Shown here in pieces: positions 20,881-33,814 of a DNA stretch of 64,000 nucleotides (the stretch's first letter is position 1; each line of letters begins with the position of its first letter). The stretch is from positions 19,889,533 through 19,953,532 of the forward strand of contig JALMQS010000070.1 of assembly GCA_024734495.1 (NCBI GenBank), in the 5' to 3' direction. Source of the DNA: Forficula auricularia. Taxonomy: Eukaryota > Arthropoda > Insecta > Dermaptera > Forficulidae. The translations under genes were made by a program, and so were the position numbers. Under the pieces are notes generated by a model, which saw only the letters and a list, made by a program, of their open reading frames with translations, ran no database searches and was not told the DNA's origin.

Positions 20881-22145
20881 TTTTTTTTTTAAATTCAAAA
20901 CTCTGGATCATAAGCTACCTTCCTTTAGAAAAATTTCGTTACTTAAATATCACAAAAATCATTCGAATTTTTGAGACACCATACCAACTTTTTATGAAGT
21001 TAAATTTTCATATAATTTCATTTTATACTCATAATGCTAAATGAAATAGAGTCATTGGGCGATGTAGTAGTCATTTTCCTACGCCAATCAAAAAATAATA
21101 ATTAATTAAAGGAAAAGGAAGAAGTATAAATAATTATAATAATAAAACATTCTAGGTAGCTAATTAAATAGATTAGCTGCAAATATAAATTCTAATTTGG
21201 CCCTATTTGACTAATAGCACGCATACTGAAGGAAACGATGTTAAACCAAATTAAAAACATAAAAGAATAATGTTTATCTTAACCAGTGTTTCTTAAAGTG
21301 TGTTACGCGTACTCTTGGAGGTACTGGAAGAGTTATAATAGAGTAAATTTTTACAATTAAAAATTCGAAAAATAAAAAATATAATCTTATTATTTTTCTA
21401 AGTATAATTATTTGTATTTACTAAATATTTTCTGATATGCGATATAAAAATATTTCTACTAAAATTTTAGGTTCGTTCCTAAATAAAATAAATTCATTTC
21501 TTAATAATATAATGGTTATGTACCTAGTCTGGGTTGATTTTTTGAAAAAATTTCATCTTTTTTCAAAAAAGATACTCAAAAAAGATCCTTAAATCTTAAC
21601 GCTAATAATTTAAATATTTTTTGTTATGAAACTATTTTCCAGAATAAGAGAAAGGTGTTCATCATTAATACAACAACACCAATGTCGGATGGTCAATCAC
21701 AAGCGAGAGTAGAACAATATCGTTAGAAGAGTACTTGAAAAATAAATTGGAGAAAAAAGTGAAAACTTTTTCAAGACTCGGTATGATAAGCTTTCCGCAA
21801 ATTGTAATGATTTGGCATTTTTTTTAATACAAATTTTCAGGACAAATTTTAGCTAGTTAGCTGCAAAAATTCTACAGCTTCTCGTGTAACGTTACGCTTT
21901 TCTGATCTTCTCTATTTTTAAACGCGAAGCTATGAATCCAAATATCCCACAATTTGGAATTACAAAAATTTAATTTTTTCTTATGTTTCTGAGCAATCTT
22001 GATCATCGCAATTCAGACAGACAGAAAAAATCATGCTTTAAAATGAATTTTTTCTATGGTTCACAAAATAGGTATCCAGCTTAAAAAATTACCCTTATCT
22101 TTTTACAACTTATATTACATTGTATTTTTGAAGATCAAAAATATA
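20881..22145. other. AT-rich, with hAT-like end at 21288
   Basis: CAGTGTTTCTTAAAGTGTG at 21288 followed by CTGATATGCGATATAAAAAT at 21432 repeats the arrangement at 15050-15260. The rest has no recognised gene. Confidence 0.4.
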
Positions 22146-22149
22146 ATTT

Positions 22150-22440
22150 AATGAAAATTAAAACAGGAATAGCAGGGAATTGGACAATTAATAAAAAGCC
22201 AGACGTTTCGTCGATTTATTTCGATTTCCTCAGTGGCCCATTTTATCACTCTTTGTCAAAAGACAATTCCACTTTGCGACGAAATATCTTTAATCTTTTT
22301 TATTATAACTACAATAGCTACATTCTTGGCCTCAATTATTCAAAAATCTTTAACCCTTTCTCTCCTTTAACAATTAAAAAATCAAAATTCTTATAAAATC
22401 CTTTATGTTGTTTTTATTTTTAAACAGACAAAGCATCTGA
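22150..22440. mobile_element. Foldback family F3, copy C (right arm lost)
   Basis: Left arm with AGACGTTTCGTCGATTTATT and its hairpin (minus 22205-22233), then the spacer in the copy A orientation (CAAAAGACAATTCCACTTTG to TTTTAAACAGACAAAG). It ends abruptly beside copy B. Confidence 0.7.
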
Positions 22441-22479
22441 AATTGAAACAAGATATCTATCTATCTATATATTGTTTCA

Positions 22480-22935
22480 ATTGCTGAAAATTAAAACAGA
22501 AAAGGCAGGGAATTGGACAATAAGTAAAAAGAGTTTTTATCAAATGGGCCAGACGTTTCGTCGATTTATTTCGACTTCCTCAGTGGCCCATCCTATCACT
22601 CTTTGTCTGTTTAAAAATAAAAACAACATAAAGGATTTTTATAAGAATTTTGATTTTTTAATTGTTAAAGGGAGAGAAAGGGTTCAAGATTGTTGAATAA
22701 TTGAGGCTAACAATGTATTGTAGTTATAATAAAAAAGATTAAAAATGTTTCGTCGCATAGTGGAATTGTCTTTTGACAAAAGAGTGATAAAATGGGCCAC
22801 TCAGGAAGTTGAAATAAATTGACGAAACGTCTGGCCCATTTACTAAAAACTCTGTTTTTTATTTATTGTCCAATTCCATGCTATTCCTGTTTTAATTAAT
22901 ACTTATTATAGATGCCAGTGATATACCGTTATAAT
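22480..22935. mobile_element. Foldback family F3, copy B (spacer inverted)
   Basis: Arms 22486-22600 and 22780-22895, hairpins minus 22555-22583 and plus 22800-22827. The right-end leader (CTATTCCTGTTTTAATTAAT, GTGATATACCGTT) is the same as copy A, but the spacer runs TTTGTCTGTTTAAAAATAAA first, that is reversed relative to copy A. Confidence 0.8.
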
Positions 22936-24062
22936 TTAATGGTTTGACAATAAAATAGGTGGTACACAATTCCTCAGAATAGTTTAAATGACGTCCCCTC
23001 ACAACGTCATTTAAAGTGAAATTAAAATTTAAAAAATATGTTATTTTTCTACATAAAGAACTCGTTATAATGACATCTCACGTCTTTAGTATTTTTTATT
23101 TTCGACACTACAAAAATTCATCTAATTCATTTTGGTTAAAATGGAATCATTCATATAGCTTGGAAATTCAAGTTTTTATCATATTAGCCTACGAGCTACA
23201 ATGCTGGGACAGATATGCAGACAGACATTGTAGAAGTACTAATAAGTCCTCTTTTAAATTTCTACTAGACCCGAAAATGGAACAGAATTTTGGGTGTAGA
23301 ATTGCATCTCACGTGAAAATTACCACAAGAAAACTAAATTATTATGAGCTTTCATCACAATATAAGCGATGTCATCGTTCTCATAAACTAATGTAAATAT
23401 AATTACTGTTACTTAAAATATAATTTGTAATTTATTGTTTATTATTATACACATAATAATTATTTAATTACACTACTTCTGGCATCATTAAAATGCATGT
23501 ACTGAAATTTTAAATAAATACCTGAACAAAAAACCAACAAACTTTTTCAAGGTTCACTAAGCTTTCCGCAAATTTGTATGATTAGTCAATTTTTCTTTTC
23601 TTTGTCAGTGAACGGTTTGAGCTGAAAGTTTATCATTGCCATATAGTTCATTAATACAAACTTGCGTGTCAATTAAGCCTACAAGCCCAAATTCATATAC
23701 ATTTATCGTTTTGGAAATACAAATATTTTGAAACCTCAACGAACTTTCTACGATCTTCTGTTCGAAAGTGGCAAATGTCATCATTTTCTTTACAATAGAG
23801 ACACAAATATTTTAGCCTCCGAATTAATTTTCTACAAGATTCGGTTCTTGAGTTATCATTGCAGCTCACGCGGAATCGTTGACCTGGCTAGCCTATGGTG
23901 CCTATCGTGCAAAAAGAAGATTCGAAGAATGCTAAAAGATTGTAGGCGTAATAAAACAACCCTTCACGAAAATTTCGTTAAGCATTGTACGCATATCCAA
24001 ATCCAACTATATACACTTGTTCTCCAAAAATATATATATATATTTTTTTTTTTATTTTTCTC
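22936..24062. other. AT-rich; GACAGACATT repeat fragment
   Basis: At 23205-23280 ATGCAGACAGACATTGTAG with ACTAATAAGTCCTC is a degenerate copy of a dispersed family also at 27060-27160 and 62880-62960. Open frames of about 125 codons across 23016-23396 and 23728-24105 show no domain and run through repeats, so I do not call genes. Confidence 0.4.
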
Positions 24063-24116
24063 TTTTACTTTACCATACAGGGTTGAAATGTCTCAAAACG
24101 GCTGAAAATATTTTAA

Positions 24117-24255
24117 TTGAAAAGTTTTTGTTTTGCCGAGAGTAGCATAAATGATATATATACAGATATATCATCTCGATATATATGTGTGTATGTTTAT
24201 TTGCATCAAGCAGAGGACAACCTCTTTGTTTCTCTTTGTGAAACTATTTTGATTG
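24117..24255 (+). repeat. GCCGAGAGTAGCA leader family copy
   Basis: TTTTGCCGAGAGTAGCATAA, an AT-rich self-complementary stretch, then TTTATTTGCATCAAGCAGAG and GACAACCTCTTTGTTTCTC. It matches one arm of the palindrome at 34415-34620. Confidence 0.65.
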
Positions 24256-24399
24256 AAAAAATTGGGCGAAACCATGGCATTCGGTCTACAAAAAAGCCCT
24301 GATAAGTGTACATCGAAAAAATTATATTTTTCGAGCTAATTGTCAAAATGTCTGTTAGTTAGTCGTTAGTCTGTGCCTTACCAAATTTTAAATGATAAG

Positions 24400-24690
24400 A
24401 TTTTCCAACAAAAAATAGAAATAAAAATGAAATATACTATAAAATGAAGCTAAAATAACGAAAATATTTTTTTTAGGGGGGGGGGGGCAAAAAATAAAAA
24501 TCTAGGCTATTTGAGCAAACTCAACCAAACTTTGTATACATAATCAGTGGGCCCATAGAACACTAAAAATACAAAAAATGGGGAGCGGGTCGAAAAATTA
24601 TAATCTAGTCCCTTGGATCAAACTCAACCAGAAGTGTATGGTAAAGTCAAGTGGATGGTCACATCAGAACGTGTCAATTTATTTTCATTC
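24400..24690 (+). repeat. Minisatellite-element copy
   Basis: Poly-G at about 24476-24487, 120-bp unit core CTCAACCAAACTTTGTATAC, and end GGTAAAGTCAAGTGGATGG. Confidence 0.65.
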
Positions 24691-25774
24691 AATTTAACAT
24701 GATTATTATAATTTTGTATTTCATGATAATTTTAATTATTTAATCGTATTATTCGATCTGTAGTTTTATTCATATTTAGTTAGAGGTCCGATCGCTTAAA
24801 TATGTTTTAATATCTTATTTGATAATTTCATTTCGTGATTTTCGAAGGAGAGTAAAATGTTCATGTTTGTGATGGGAAATGCAGCTTCTTTGCTGATCTC
24901 CAAATAGAAACGATTGATTTTTCCATATTAAAAAATTAAATTTAAACATTGTGTATTTGTTACTTATTATATGTAAGTCATGCAGATTATTATATATTTA
25001 TCCGCGGAATTTCTGCGTTAAAACTGTTTAATAGCTATTCATAATGCAATTATTAAAATGATTTTCTAATTTTCTAATTTATTTATTTATAATTAATATA
25101 TAAGCCGGATGTAATGAAGAATTTGTGGATTTTTTTTCATAATTTTAATTTAAACTAATTCAAAAACACCAAGATGTCTCAGAAAAATGGCCACATGGCG
25201 AACTCTCTCACACCGTCATTTTAAAGCGAAATAAAAAATTATATTTAAAGTATCTTTACTAAATAAATTTTTTATTTTTGACCCCATGTACTGGTAATTT
25301 ATACTAGAATAATCATTTGATTTTGACAGATGGTTAAATAGAAGGCTAATAGTTCTAATTGTACGGTTGAGAACGGGTCACGCGGCCACCCCCAGAAAAC
25401 TTTTTCACTTTCATTTAAGAGACACTTTTTTTGTGACTGTGATGGCATCCAAATGGGTGATGTAAATCACAATTTTCTGGGGTGCTCAAAATTTTTTGGA
25501 GCGATTGACTTATTTTATAAAAAATCTTCTCAAAAAATACCATTCCCTACTTCAATGCAATTGATTCTTGCTTATTTCAATCCTGACTGTCATGAGACCG
25601 AGATACAAGCAATAATAAAACTATTAATTACATCCAAAATATTTATATAAATTTTAAAATTTTTAAATGTTTTTATATAATTATAATTGTACATATGTAA
25701 ATATAAAAATGTATATACTGTAACTTTTTAAAAAAACAAAAGGAACTGGCCAAATGGATTCATTTACAAGGTCA
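24691..25774. other. AT-rich, nothing recognised
   Basis: No repeat end or domain found. A 65-codon frame at 25453-25650 has no recognisable motif. Confidence 0.3.
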
Positions 25775-26290
25775 TAAAAGTAGTTCTTTTACAAATGCAA
25801 AAATTCAAGAAGTCTTCGAAACTTGTAATATTAGTAATTAAAATCATAATACATAACCTTAAAATTTGAAGACGATTTATCACAACAAACATGAAAAATT
25901 GCAATTAAAAATGAAATTTTTGACATATTCTAGATAGGGAAAGGGTGGAGAAATTTTCATTATTTTTTTTTTCATTGAAGGACTTTCACCATCTTGATTA
26001 AAAACTAATATTTCTTAGAATAATATATTCGGATTAACTTAAAAAAAATTGAAATTATTTACCACATAGTTTTGATAAAAAAAAACATATTTGGGCGATT
26101 ATTTTCAGTGGAGGGGATAAAACCCAATGGCTTGGAAACGATCCATTCATAAATAGAATATAGTAGCGTAAAAAGAACAGTCACGTTAAAAAAACATAGC
26201 CTAAAATTTTAACACCGTTCATATTTATAGAGTGGTTACGAGGCTAAAACTTTTTGTGTGAATTGACGCGAAAGAACCTCCTTAAATAAA
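25775..26290 (+). mobile_element. TTAAGG-type MITE, copy 2
   Basis: Same interior as copy 1 (GAAGACGATTTATC, TAGGGAAAGGGTGG, GGCTTGGAAACGATCCATTC). The left end is eroded (AAAGTAGTTCTTTTAC); the right end reads GAAAGAACCTCCTTAA. Confidence 0.7.
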
Positions 26291-26389
26291 GTAAAAAAAA
26301 ATCATTCGATTAAAATTTTAATACGATTTTTGATTTTAGGGAAAATAAATAGATATAACTTTTAAATTTCAAGTTTGTATCTTATTTAA

Positions 26390-26468
26390 CGAGCTTTTTG
26401 TGCGTGCCTTCGGCACGCCCTCGAAGCTCGTCCCTCCGGGCTGGTGCCCTGCCGGGCGGCGTCTCGGT
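26390..26468. repeat. GC-rich dispersed repeat, copy 3
   Basis: GTGCCTTCGGCAC hairpin, then CCCTGCCGGGCGGCGTCTCG, the core shared with 341-395 and 7917-7995. Confidence 0.45.
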
Positions 26469-27285
26469 CCAAAAATGTTATTCCTCTTAAAACACCACAC
26501 TCCAAATGTATACCTGTAAACTCCCGAAAATACATAGGCTCTTAAAAGTTACGCCTCATTTTCGTCCTGACACAGCTACAGAAATGAGGCTCTAAATATG
26601 AATCTGGAAGTATTTTTTTTTTTCTATAATCCTACAGCATTGTGATATTTTTTGTGTGGAAATAGATTTATTTAAATAAGTGGGATCGTGTGAGGAGGAG
26701 AATTATATTATATCATTTTTTTTAAATTTGGGATCGATAATCGATATAAGGCTCCAAATATTTAAAAGAGATCAGGTGTTGTTTGTATGACAGGCTGCTC
26801 CATCGTAATGAGAAACTCGGGCATGCGTGTCTTAAGTCGTTCAATTTTGTAAAAATCAAAAAATAAGAATAACAAAATTTAGATTTTTAAAAAAATTATA
26901 AAATCAATTGGAGTCTTTCATTTCAAATTACAATCACAATTATATTTCAAATTTGCCGCAAATATACCGTAAATATACCGACGGCATCAGCGCTCTCTGT
27001 CGGCAGCATTCTCTGAGCGTTGTTACAAATTAATCTAGGCTCTTATATATAGTATTAACGAGCTACACTGCTCTGACAGAGACAGGCAGACATTGTAGCG
27101 ACACTAATAGGGTCCTGTTTTACTTGTTAAACGGAACCCTTAAAATAGTAAATTTGGTCTGATGTACGCTTGACAGACTCGCCTATCGAGCGTACCGACT
27201 ACTATTTATACTTAATGAGGGTAATCATTGTTACGAAAATTATAGTACAGAGATGTCCGAATTCTAGGAAACACTGATCTTGCCA
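26469..27285. other. AT-rich; GACAGAGACAGGCAGACATT repeat at 27068
   Basis: A dispersed-family end occurs at 27060-27155 (ACTAATAGGGTCCTGTTTTA then TTAAACGGAACCCTTA), like 62885-62955. The rest is without recognised features. Confidence 0.4.
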
Positions 27286-27289
27286 ATCG

Positions 27290-27545
27290 AGTAGTCGTAT
27301 TGGAAGGAAGCAAAGTTTTCCGTCCGGACTTGTTAGCTCGGCTCAGGTGAAGAGGACCGTTTTTGGCTGCTGAGTCTCATTGGGATTCGGCGGTGCGGTG
27401 CAGGTGCAGGTGACATCCGCCCAACGCCTCATTAGGGGAAGACAATGGCGCAAGTCGGAAGCACCTGAGAGCACCTTCAATCCCATCAACACCTGCAGGT
27501 CACCACGCCGGAATGCTAAGTAGAGCATCATTCACCAAAGACAGC
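27290..27545. other. GC-rich island of unknown origin
   Basis: About 250 bp of higher GC with CGGTGCGGTGCAGGTGCAGG and GGAAGACAATGGCGCAAGTC. A 62-codon minus frame crosses it but has no recognised domain. Sequences of this composition are common in LINE 3' regions, so a retrotransposon fragment is possible; a host exon cannot be excluded. Confidence 0.35.
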
Positions 27546-27796
27546 CACGGATTGCCAATTACTTACCAACATATCCATTCGGCTCGTTTACTTATTCAAT
27601 TATGCTAAACGATTTAGAGGGTGTGCCGTTGTTATTTGATTATTATCTATCCTTAACTATCCCACTCAGTTCGCTTGGCGGAGTTTCGCTCACTGGGCGT
27701 GCTGAGTGTTAAATTTCCATTTTTAGGGTCCCGGTCAACCTTATTAATAAAGAACGGATATTTATGCAACAAAAAATAATTTTTAAGTAAAAAATA

Positions 27797-28495
27797 ATAC
27801 CGACTTCAAAAAATTAAATTCAACAAATAAAATACACTAAAAGGTATAAAATAATTATTATCTTATTTAGTTACAACTAAACTACGAAATATTAACATGA
27901 AATTACTTTTTGAAGTCAGTGCCAAACAAACTATGCCTATAAGCGAGCGTACCAACCAAACGTACTAAGTAAGATCCGTCGAGTGCGATTCATAAAATGT
28001 ATCTGTTTGGCACCGACTTAAAAAAGTAATTTCATGTTAATATTTCGTAGTTTAGTTGTAACTAAATAAGATAATAATTATTTTATACCTTTTAGTGTAT
28101 TTTATTTGTTGAATTTAATTTTTTGAAGTCGGTTTTATTTTTTTCTTAAAAATTATTTTTATTTTTCTCTTTTTAGTGATGTTATTAATAGTGATCATAT
28201 CATCAGAACTTGACCAAATTAATATGGCACCATCCCTAAGATACCCTCTTTCCAATAAAAAAGAATCATCGAAATCGGTTCAAAGAAGTTAGTCCTGAAC
28301 AAACCTAACAAAAAAGGTCTAATTCCTATAAAAAAATGGGACCAATCGGAAGGTAGACTGGACCCAATGCAAATTTTTTTTTCAAAATCGGTTCACAATT
28401 GGCGGAGATATGAGGTAACATAGGCACAAAAAAAAAAAAAAAAAAAAAATCAGTCGAATAGACAAACCTCCTCCTTTTTTGAAGTCGGTTAAAAA
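27797..28495 (-). mobile_element. CCGACTTCAAAAA-ended element, copy 2
   Basis: Left end ACCGACTTCAAAAAATTAAA, right end TTTTTTGAAGTCGGTTAAAA: inverted termini. It contains one palindrome unit (about 27885-28053) and the interior landmarks of copy 1 in reverse order. It is shorter than copy 1, which has two palindromes. Confidence 0.75.
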
Positions 28496-29428
28496 ATGGC
28501 CCAATATGCCATAAATAATGCAATAAAAAAAGGTCAAAATATGCAGTATAATTTGTAATAAAATAAATTATTTTAAAAAAAACTAAAAAACACATTTCTA
28601 AAAAGTACATAATATGTACCTAATTCTTATTCTTACATATTAAGTGAGCAATTCTTGTATATATATATACCGGATGAGTTTTTTATCTTGAGACAGTCTT
28701 ATAACTCAAAAAGAGTGCATTATATGGAAAAAAGTTTCAAATAAAAGTTTAAAAAATGTGTGTGTCAGCTCCGACGCACGACTGTAGTTTACTCATTCAG
28801 ATCGACTGTCTAAATAGACACAAAAAAGGCTTACTAGTCTAAGAAAAAGATTAATAACATATCAAATGATAAATAAACGAATCAGTGAAAATACCTAAAT
28901 AAAATTTCAAATATTAATTAGATCACTAGCGCCGTCGTTATTAATTACTGTGACTAGAGGCTTATGGTAACTGAAATAAGACACATGAACGTTGGTAGAT
29001 ATGTGGTTCACAAATCTTACCCACAAATCAATACCCACGAATTATAAATAAAATCTATAATATAAATGTTATATAAATTTTAAATAAATATTATAATTAA
29101 ATTTAAAATAAGAATTATATATAATATAATATATATAATATAGTATGATATATCTAAAATAATAACAATAAAGTATAAATATAACATAAGTATATAATAT
29201 AAAAAATGAATAGTTATAGTGATTGTCTAATTATCTAAGTTTAACCATAATACGTTAGAGAAAGACGTATCAAATTATAGGGTTGAATTGTATATGATAT
29301 ATATAAATAAAATCATCATTTAATTTTTGAGATTAATTAAATGAAAATTTCTAAATGTCAAGTAATAAAGTTTCAAATGTTTTAAAAAATAAATAAGCAC
29401 TCGACAGGGATGGAACCTGTCATGTTGC

Positions 29429-29431
<3 letters not shown>
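28496..29431. other. AT-rich; tRNA T-arm-like end at 29398
   Basis: At 29398-29423 the minus strand reads ACAGGTTCCATCCCTGT, a perfect 5-bp T-arm with a degenerate B-box, followed by CGAGTGC. The 5' part of any tRNA is replaced by the TA tract, so this is at most a SINE remnant. Confidence 0.35.

Positions 29432-29514
<83 letters not shown>
29432..29514. repeat. (TA)n microsatellite, ~80 bp
   Basis: About 40 uninterrupted TA repeats. A frame running through it encodes alternating Tyr-Ile and is meaningless. Confidence 0.95.
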
Positions 29515-29516
<2 letters not shown>

Positions 29517-31640
29517 TACACAACCTCAAGATCTGGCCAGGTTTTGGTTTGTTTTTGGCCCTGTTAAGGGGCAAAATTTGAAAAAAATTAAAGTTTTGGG
29601 GGACAATTTTTTTGAGTTTTTTAAATAAAAGTATTAAAAGGAAATTTTATTGGAATTCCAGACATTTTCTAAATTTAAAACAAAAATAATTAATAAATAG
29701 AAATTTCAGAAGAAAAAATGATTATGTATTTAAAACAAATAATTTTCATATTGAATTTAAGTAATTTTAGTATGAAATGTTTAAAATATAAAAAATTAAC
29801 AAGAAAAAGGATTAAGGCTCGAATCGAAATGAATGCTTTGGAAAAAGAAATTTAAAATAAAAAAAAGAGAGAATGCTAATTTTAAGTTAAATGTGTTTTA
29901 TTTTTAATATAAAATAGAAATTTGTTAAAATTGATAAAAAGAAATGAGAGGAGAATGGATTGAAAACAGAGAGGGAGAGAATTCTCCTATCACAAGAGCA
30001 GCTGAGCGGATGGCGAAGAGAGAAAAATTAGTAGAATTTAAAACTTTAAATAACCAACACCTAGAGTAGAATTTAAAACCGCAAATATTAAACACCTTGA
30101 GTAGAATAGAGCACTTGAAACAATATACATCTGGAGTAGAATAGAACACTTGAAACAATACACCAGAATATAATTTAAAAGCCTTAAACAATATGCAACC
30201 TGGTTGATTTGTGCAACGTTAAGAAAAACTAAGAAGAACCACGTAAAGGTGTGATCCGGCCCTCTCCAGGCTCCAGAACTCCGACTACCAAGAACTGGAA
30301 GATATTATACTGGAGCGTTTAATGATACCTTGGGAGGCCAGGTTAACATGACGTACTCCAGTATCTGTGTAGCCTTCTGAAGAAGTTGGAGCCCTGGAAC
30401 TCGAAGCCGTCGGGACAAGCCCATAGTGATCGATGAAAAGATAAGCAAAATCTCTCCTCTATTAATTAATGATTCAAACCATAAAAAAAATTAACTGCAG
30501 TTCAAAGACAATCCTGTTTTAATAAATAACACGTGAACTTTTAGTATACTATAATTTAAATAATAATAATAATAATAATTTAATGATAACTATAATTGAA
30601 AATATATAATGTTAATTTAAAAAAATAGTTCAAAGGGGCATGAATTTAGATTCTAATATTTAACACTTGATGAATTCGAGAGAATACATAATTTAGGCAA
30701 AAAGGCGAAACAGGTGAATTACGGACCTTAGTAATAGTTAAAAAAATTAGTAAAATAAAGATAATAGGGGTTGAACGGATTCATATTGGCCTAAGTCCGA
30801 AAGTAAATTAAAAACTCTCTCAAATTGATCAAGCAAGGTAGAAAATGGATTCATGGGCTCAAGAATAATGTTGTTCAATAAATAAATAATTAATAATTAA
30901 AGAAAATACAATTAAAATAAATAAATTAGATTAATTAAATTAACAAAAGTATAAATTATAATGAAACATTGAATGATTAAATAAAAACATTGAATTAAAT
31001 AAATAATTAAACATTAATTTATAGATTATAACATTGAAAATAATACAAATTCTTTTTTCATAATTGTCTTATATAGAATCACATCAAGTGGACCCCACCA
31101 AATTTTGTAAATCCAAAGGCATTCGAGGCGAAATCGACCCTTGAAGCCCCCCACTATCAAATATAAATCAAATTAATTAGACAACTTAAAATAATAACTT
31201 CATTCAAACTTAAATAATACTAAAATTTCAATATTAAAATTTCAAATCATCTTTAAATTCAAAATTCAAAATTGCAACATAAAATTTCTTTTTTTTCTTT
31301 GATATCAATAAAATTTCTTTTGGTTTTAAAAATTAATGGGAGTTAGTGTACATTATTTTTATTTGTGTAACCCTGTGTGATCCTACCACTCTCACATTAG
31401 ATTTAAGCTTTGAAATAGGAAAAGGCTGTAAGAAACCTCGAAGCGTCAACAGAAAGATAACCAGTCCGTTTTAACCCTAATTTGGAAGCTCACTTGGACG
31501 GCTCAGACACCCCCCGCTTCCAAATTTATTTACCATCTATTAAGGGCAAGTGAGAAAACACAAGACCGATTTCATCTCTTGATCTGTGCGGGTTCTAAAC
31601 CACGCAGAACTGCACGATCTTGAGGTGGATTGGTACAAGA
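29515..31640. other. Unassigned, with GC-richer patches
   Basis: AT-rich filler with GC-richer patches at 30235-30430, 31085-31160 and 31370-31640. At 30050-30180 a degenerate repeat of GAGTAGAAT plus CTTGAAACAATA occurs. No transposon motif or host exon is recognisable. Confidence 0.3.
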
Positions 31641-31647
31641 TCGTGTT

Positions 31648-31650
31648 CAA

Positions 31651-31682
<32 letters not shown>

Positions 31683-31740
31683 AATATAATATATTTATAT
31701 ATATATAATATAATAATAATATTTTTTCGATTAATTTTTC
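31648..31740. repeat. TA/AAT compound microsatellite
   Basis: Alternating TA and AAT repeats. Confidence 0.85.
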
Positions 31741-32994
31741 AATGTCAATTTTAAAATCCGCGCCTAAAAAATGTTTGAATGATGTTGCCCTTTTTCACCA
31801 CCAGAAGAGTGTGCGTACGAAAAACGTAACGCTGTCATTCGTTGACTGAATTTTACTACCCATAATTTTCCATACCGGGCTCCTTATATGCAAATCGATT
31901 CTTACGGAGTAAACTCCAATAACTAATTATTTAATCATTATTATTTGATAATTACTTAAGTTAAATAATTGTTAAAAATAATTATTAAGATTTTTTTGAG
32001 ATCTAATTGATTCATGTATTTTGTTTATTTGATGTCGTATAAAAGAAATAGTTCTTATGACAGTTGTTCAGTTTTTTTTTGTAGATTAAGTAGACGTATA
32101 GAAAAATATAGGGTTCCATTTAAAAAACAGAACTTGACATTGATATACTCCAACCATTAGAAAGTACATATATCAATAGGAAAAAGTTTCACTTTTGTCG
32201 GGCATGGATTCCATGCACACATTTTCTCTTATTTAATTCTGAATCAAAATAAAAATCGACCATTTTATCAGAATTTTAAATTAAAAATAATATTAATATA
32301 TACTTTTAACTGAAGCAAAAAGTTACCGAGCATCGGTTCTCCAGGGACGAAACATAAAGTTAAAAAGTGTGGGGCGGAGAAGCATGTACTTTTATTTTAA
32401 GGGAGAATGGTGTGGGTTCTTGGTGAAACATTTTAAATAAAGTAAAGAAAATTTTTCAAAAACTTTCTTTACTTAATGTACTTTTAATTAATTTCGACAA
32501 AATGCCCCACGCTTTTTGACACCATGTTTATTAGGTACATTATTGTGTACTTTTTAGAAAGGTCTTTTTTAGTTTTTTTAAAATATAGTTTATTTTTTAC
32601 TTTTTAGTCTTAATTATTTTTATAGAGAAATGTTTGCGGAATTTAACAGAACAAAAGACACATTGATAGATACATTCATACAAACAGGTGAAGATAATCA
32701 AGCGTGTAAAAATTAGTAAATTCCTTTTAGGAATGTTAGATTTAACGCAATTTTTACAAAACAAAACAAAAGATAAACTTCACAGTTGAAGAAAGGATCA
32801 GGTGGTAAGAGGGACATTAAAATAAACATTAAAATATTAATAAAAATCTTCTATTTTAAAATCACATAAACATTTATTTACAATAATATAAAATAAAAAC
32901 TTTATGTCCAATTAAATTATTTTCAATTAACTATTTACAATTAAAAATATAAAACAATAAGGAAATTCCAATAATTCAGAAGTGAAGATAATTA
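31741..32994. other. AT-rich; GGTGAAACAT leader and small foldback at 32398
   Basis: At 32398-32500 GGTGTGGGTTCTTGGTGAAA precedes a short foldback (AAGTAAAGAAAATTTTT against its complement). The reverse of this arrangement is at 47735-47805. AAAGTTACCGAGCATCG at 32319 recurs at 50191. Confidence 0.45.
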
Positions 32995-33385
32995 AAAGAT
33001 GGATTTTTAAATTATCTTCAGGAAAATGAAAATATCTGTCGTTCCACTCCGTGTTTATAATTATTGTTTATAAATAGAAAAAGACTTTTCCACGTCCACC
33101 GATGTTACAGATCCATACATAAATTTTGCCAATATTATATGATCATTGATTTCCCTAAGTTGAGTTACCGTTTCCCCTGTTAAAATTTTATTTACTTATT
33201 TTTTCTTAAATCTTCTATAATTTTCTTTGTAAAATTGCAGCAACTTTACCAGAAATGCCAACACCTTTGATTTCATGGTTTTATTACATCCACTGGTTTT
33301 TTCTTTGACATTTTTTATTCGTTTTTGAGTTTTAAAAATAGTTTCACCGCTCCAAAAATGATAAAAATTAAAAAACAATTTACCT
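32995..33385 (-). pseudogene. hAT transposase C-terminal (dimerisation domain) remnant
   Basis: On the minus strand, 33070-33175 reads LAKFMYGSVTSVDVEKSFSI then YKQ. This matches the hATC dimerisation signature (SVDVERSFS.Y). Two stops follow immediately. A preceding frame segment on the same strand (33196-33378) may be upstream transposase sequence. The nuclease domain is not visible. This is an inactive fragment, but it shows that autonomous hAT elements able to mobilise the MITEs nearby have existed in this genome. Confidence 0.6.
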
Positions 33386-33814
33386 ATATTTTAATTTTTA
33401 AAAATAATTTTTTAAGAAAATGGCTAAATATGCAAAAATACGCAATAATGTCCAAATTTGCCACAAATATATAATCTAAAATTTAAAGCATAATGTCTAG
33501 AGGGTGAATCGTAAAGATATTTGATCAAAACTTGAATGGAAATTTGCAAGAAAAATATGTAATTTTATAGAAATCCGATCTGTGCATATTAGAATGATAC
33601 AATGTTTATCTGTTGGTTTGTGTGCCCGTCTTTGATAATTAGCTAATAACATTTGTTGAACCCACATAGATTTAAGAAAATTGTAGCATTACCATATTAG
33701 AGACTAGAAATAGAAGTTCCAGCTTATAGGTCTAGAACTCTAGAACACACAAGTAGTTTAGATCAAAAGGCTTCTAACAACTTAACTGTTAGAGAGTTTT
33801 TACAACTTGCATTT

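Noticed and set aside
23016..24105. Two frames of about 125 codons
   Set aside because: No domain, and they run through dispersed repeat fragments and low-complexity tracts.
29398..29423. tRNA gene
   Set aside because: Only a T-arm and 3' acceptor strand are present; the rest is a TA microsatellite.
29410..29628. 72-codon open frame across the TA tract
   Set aside because: It encodes alternating Tyr-Ile from a (TA)n microsatellite; no real protein.
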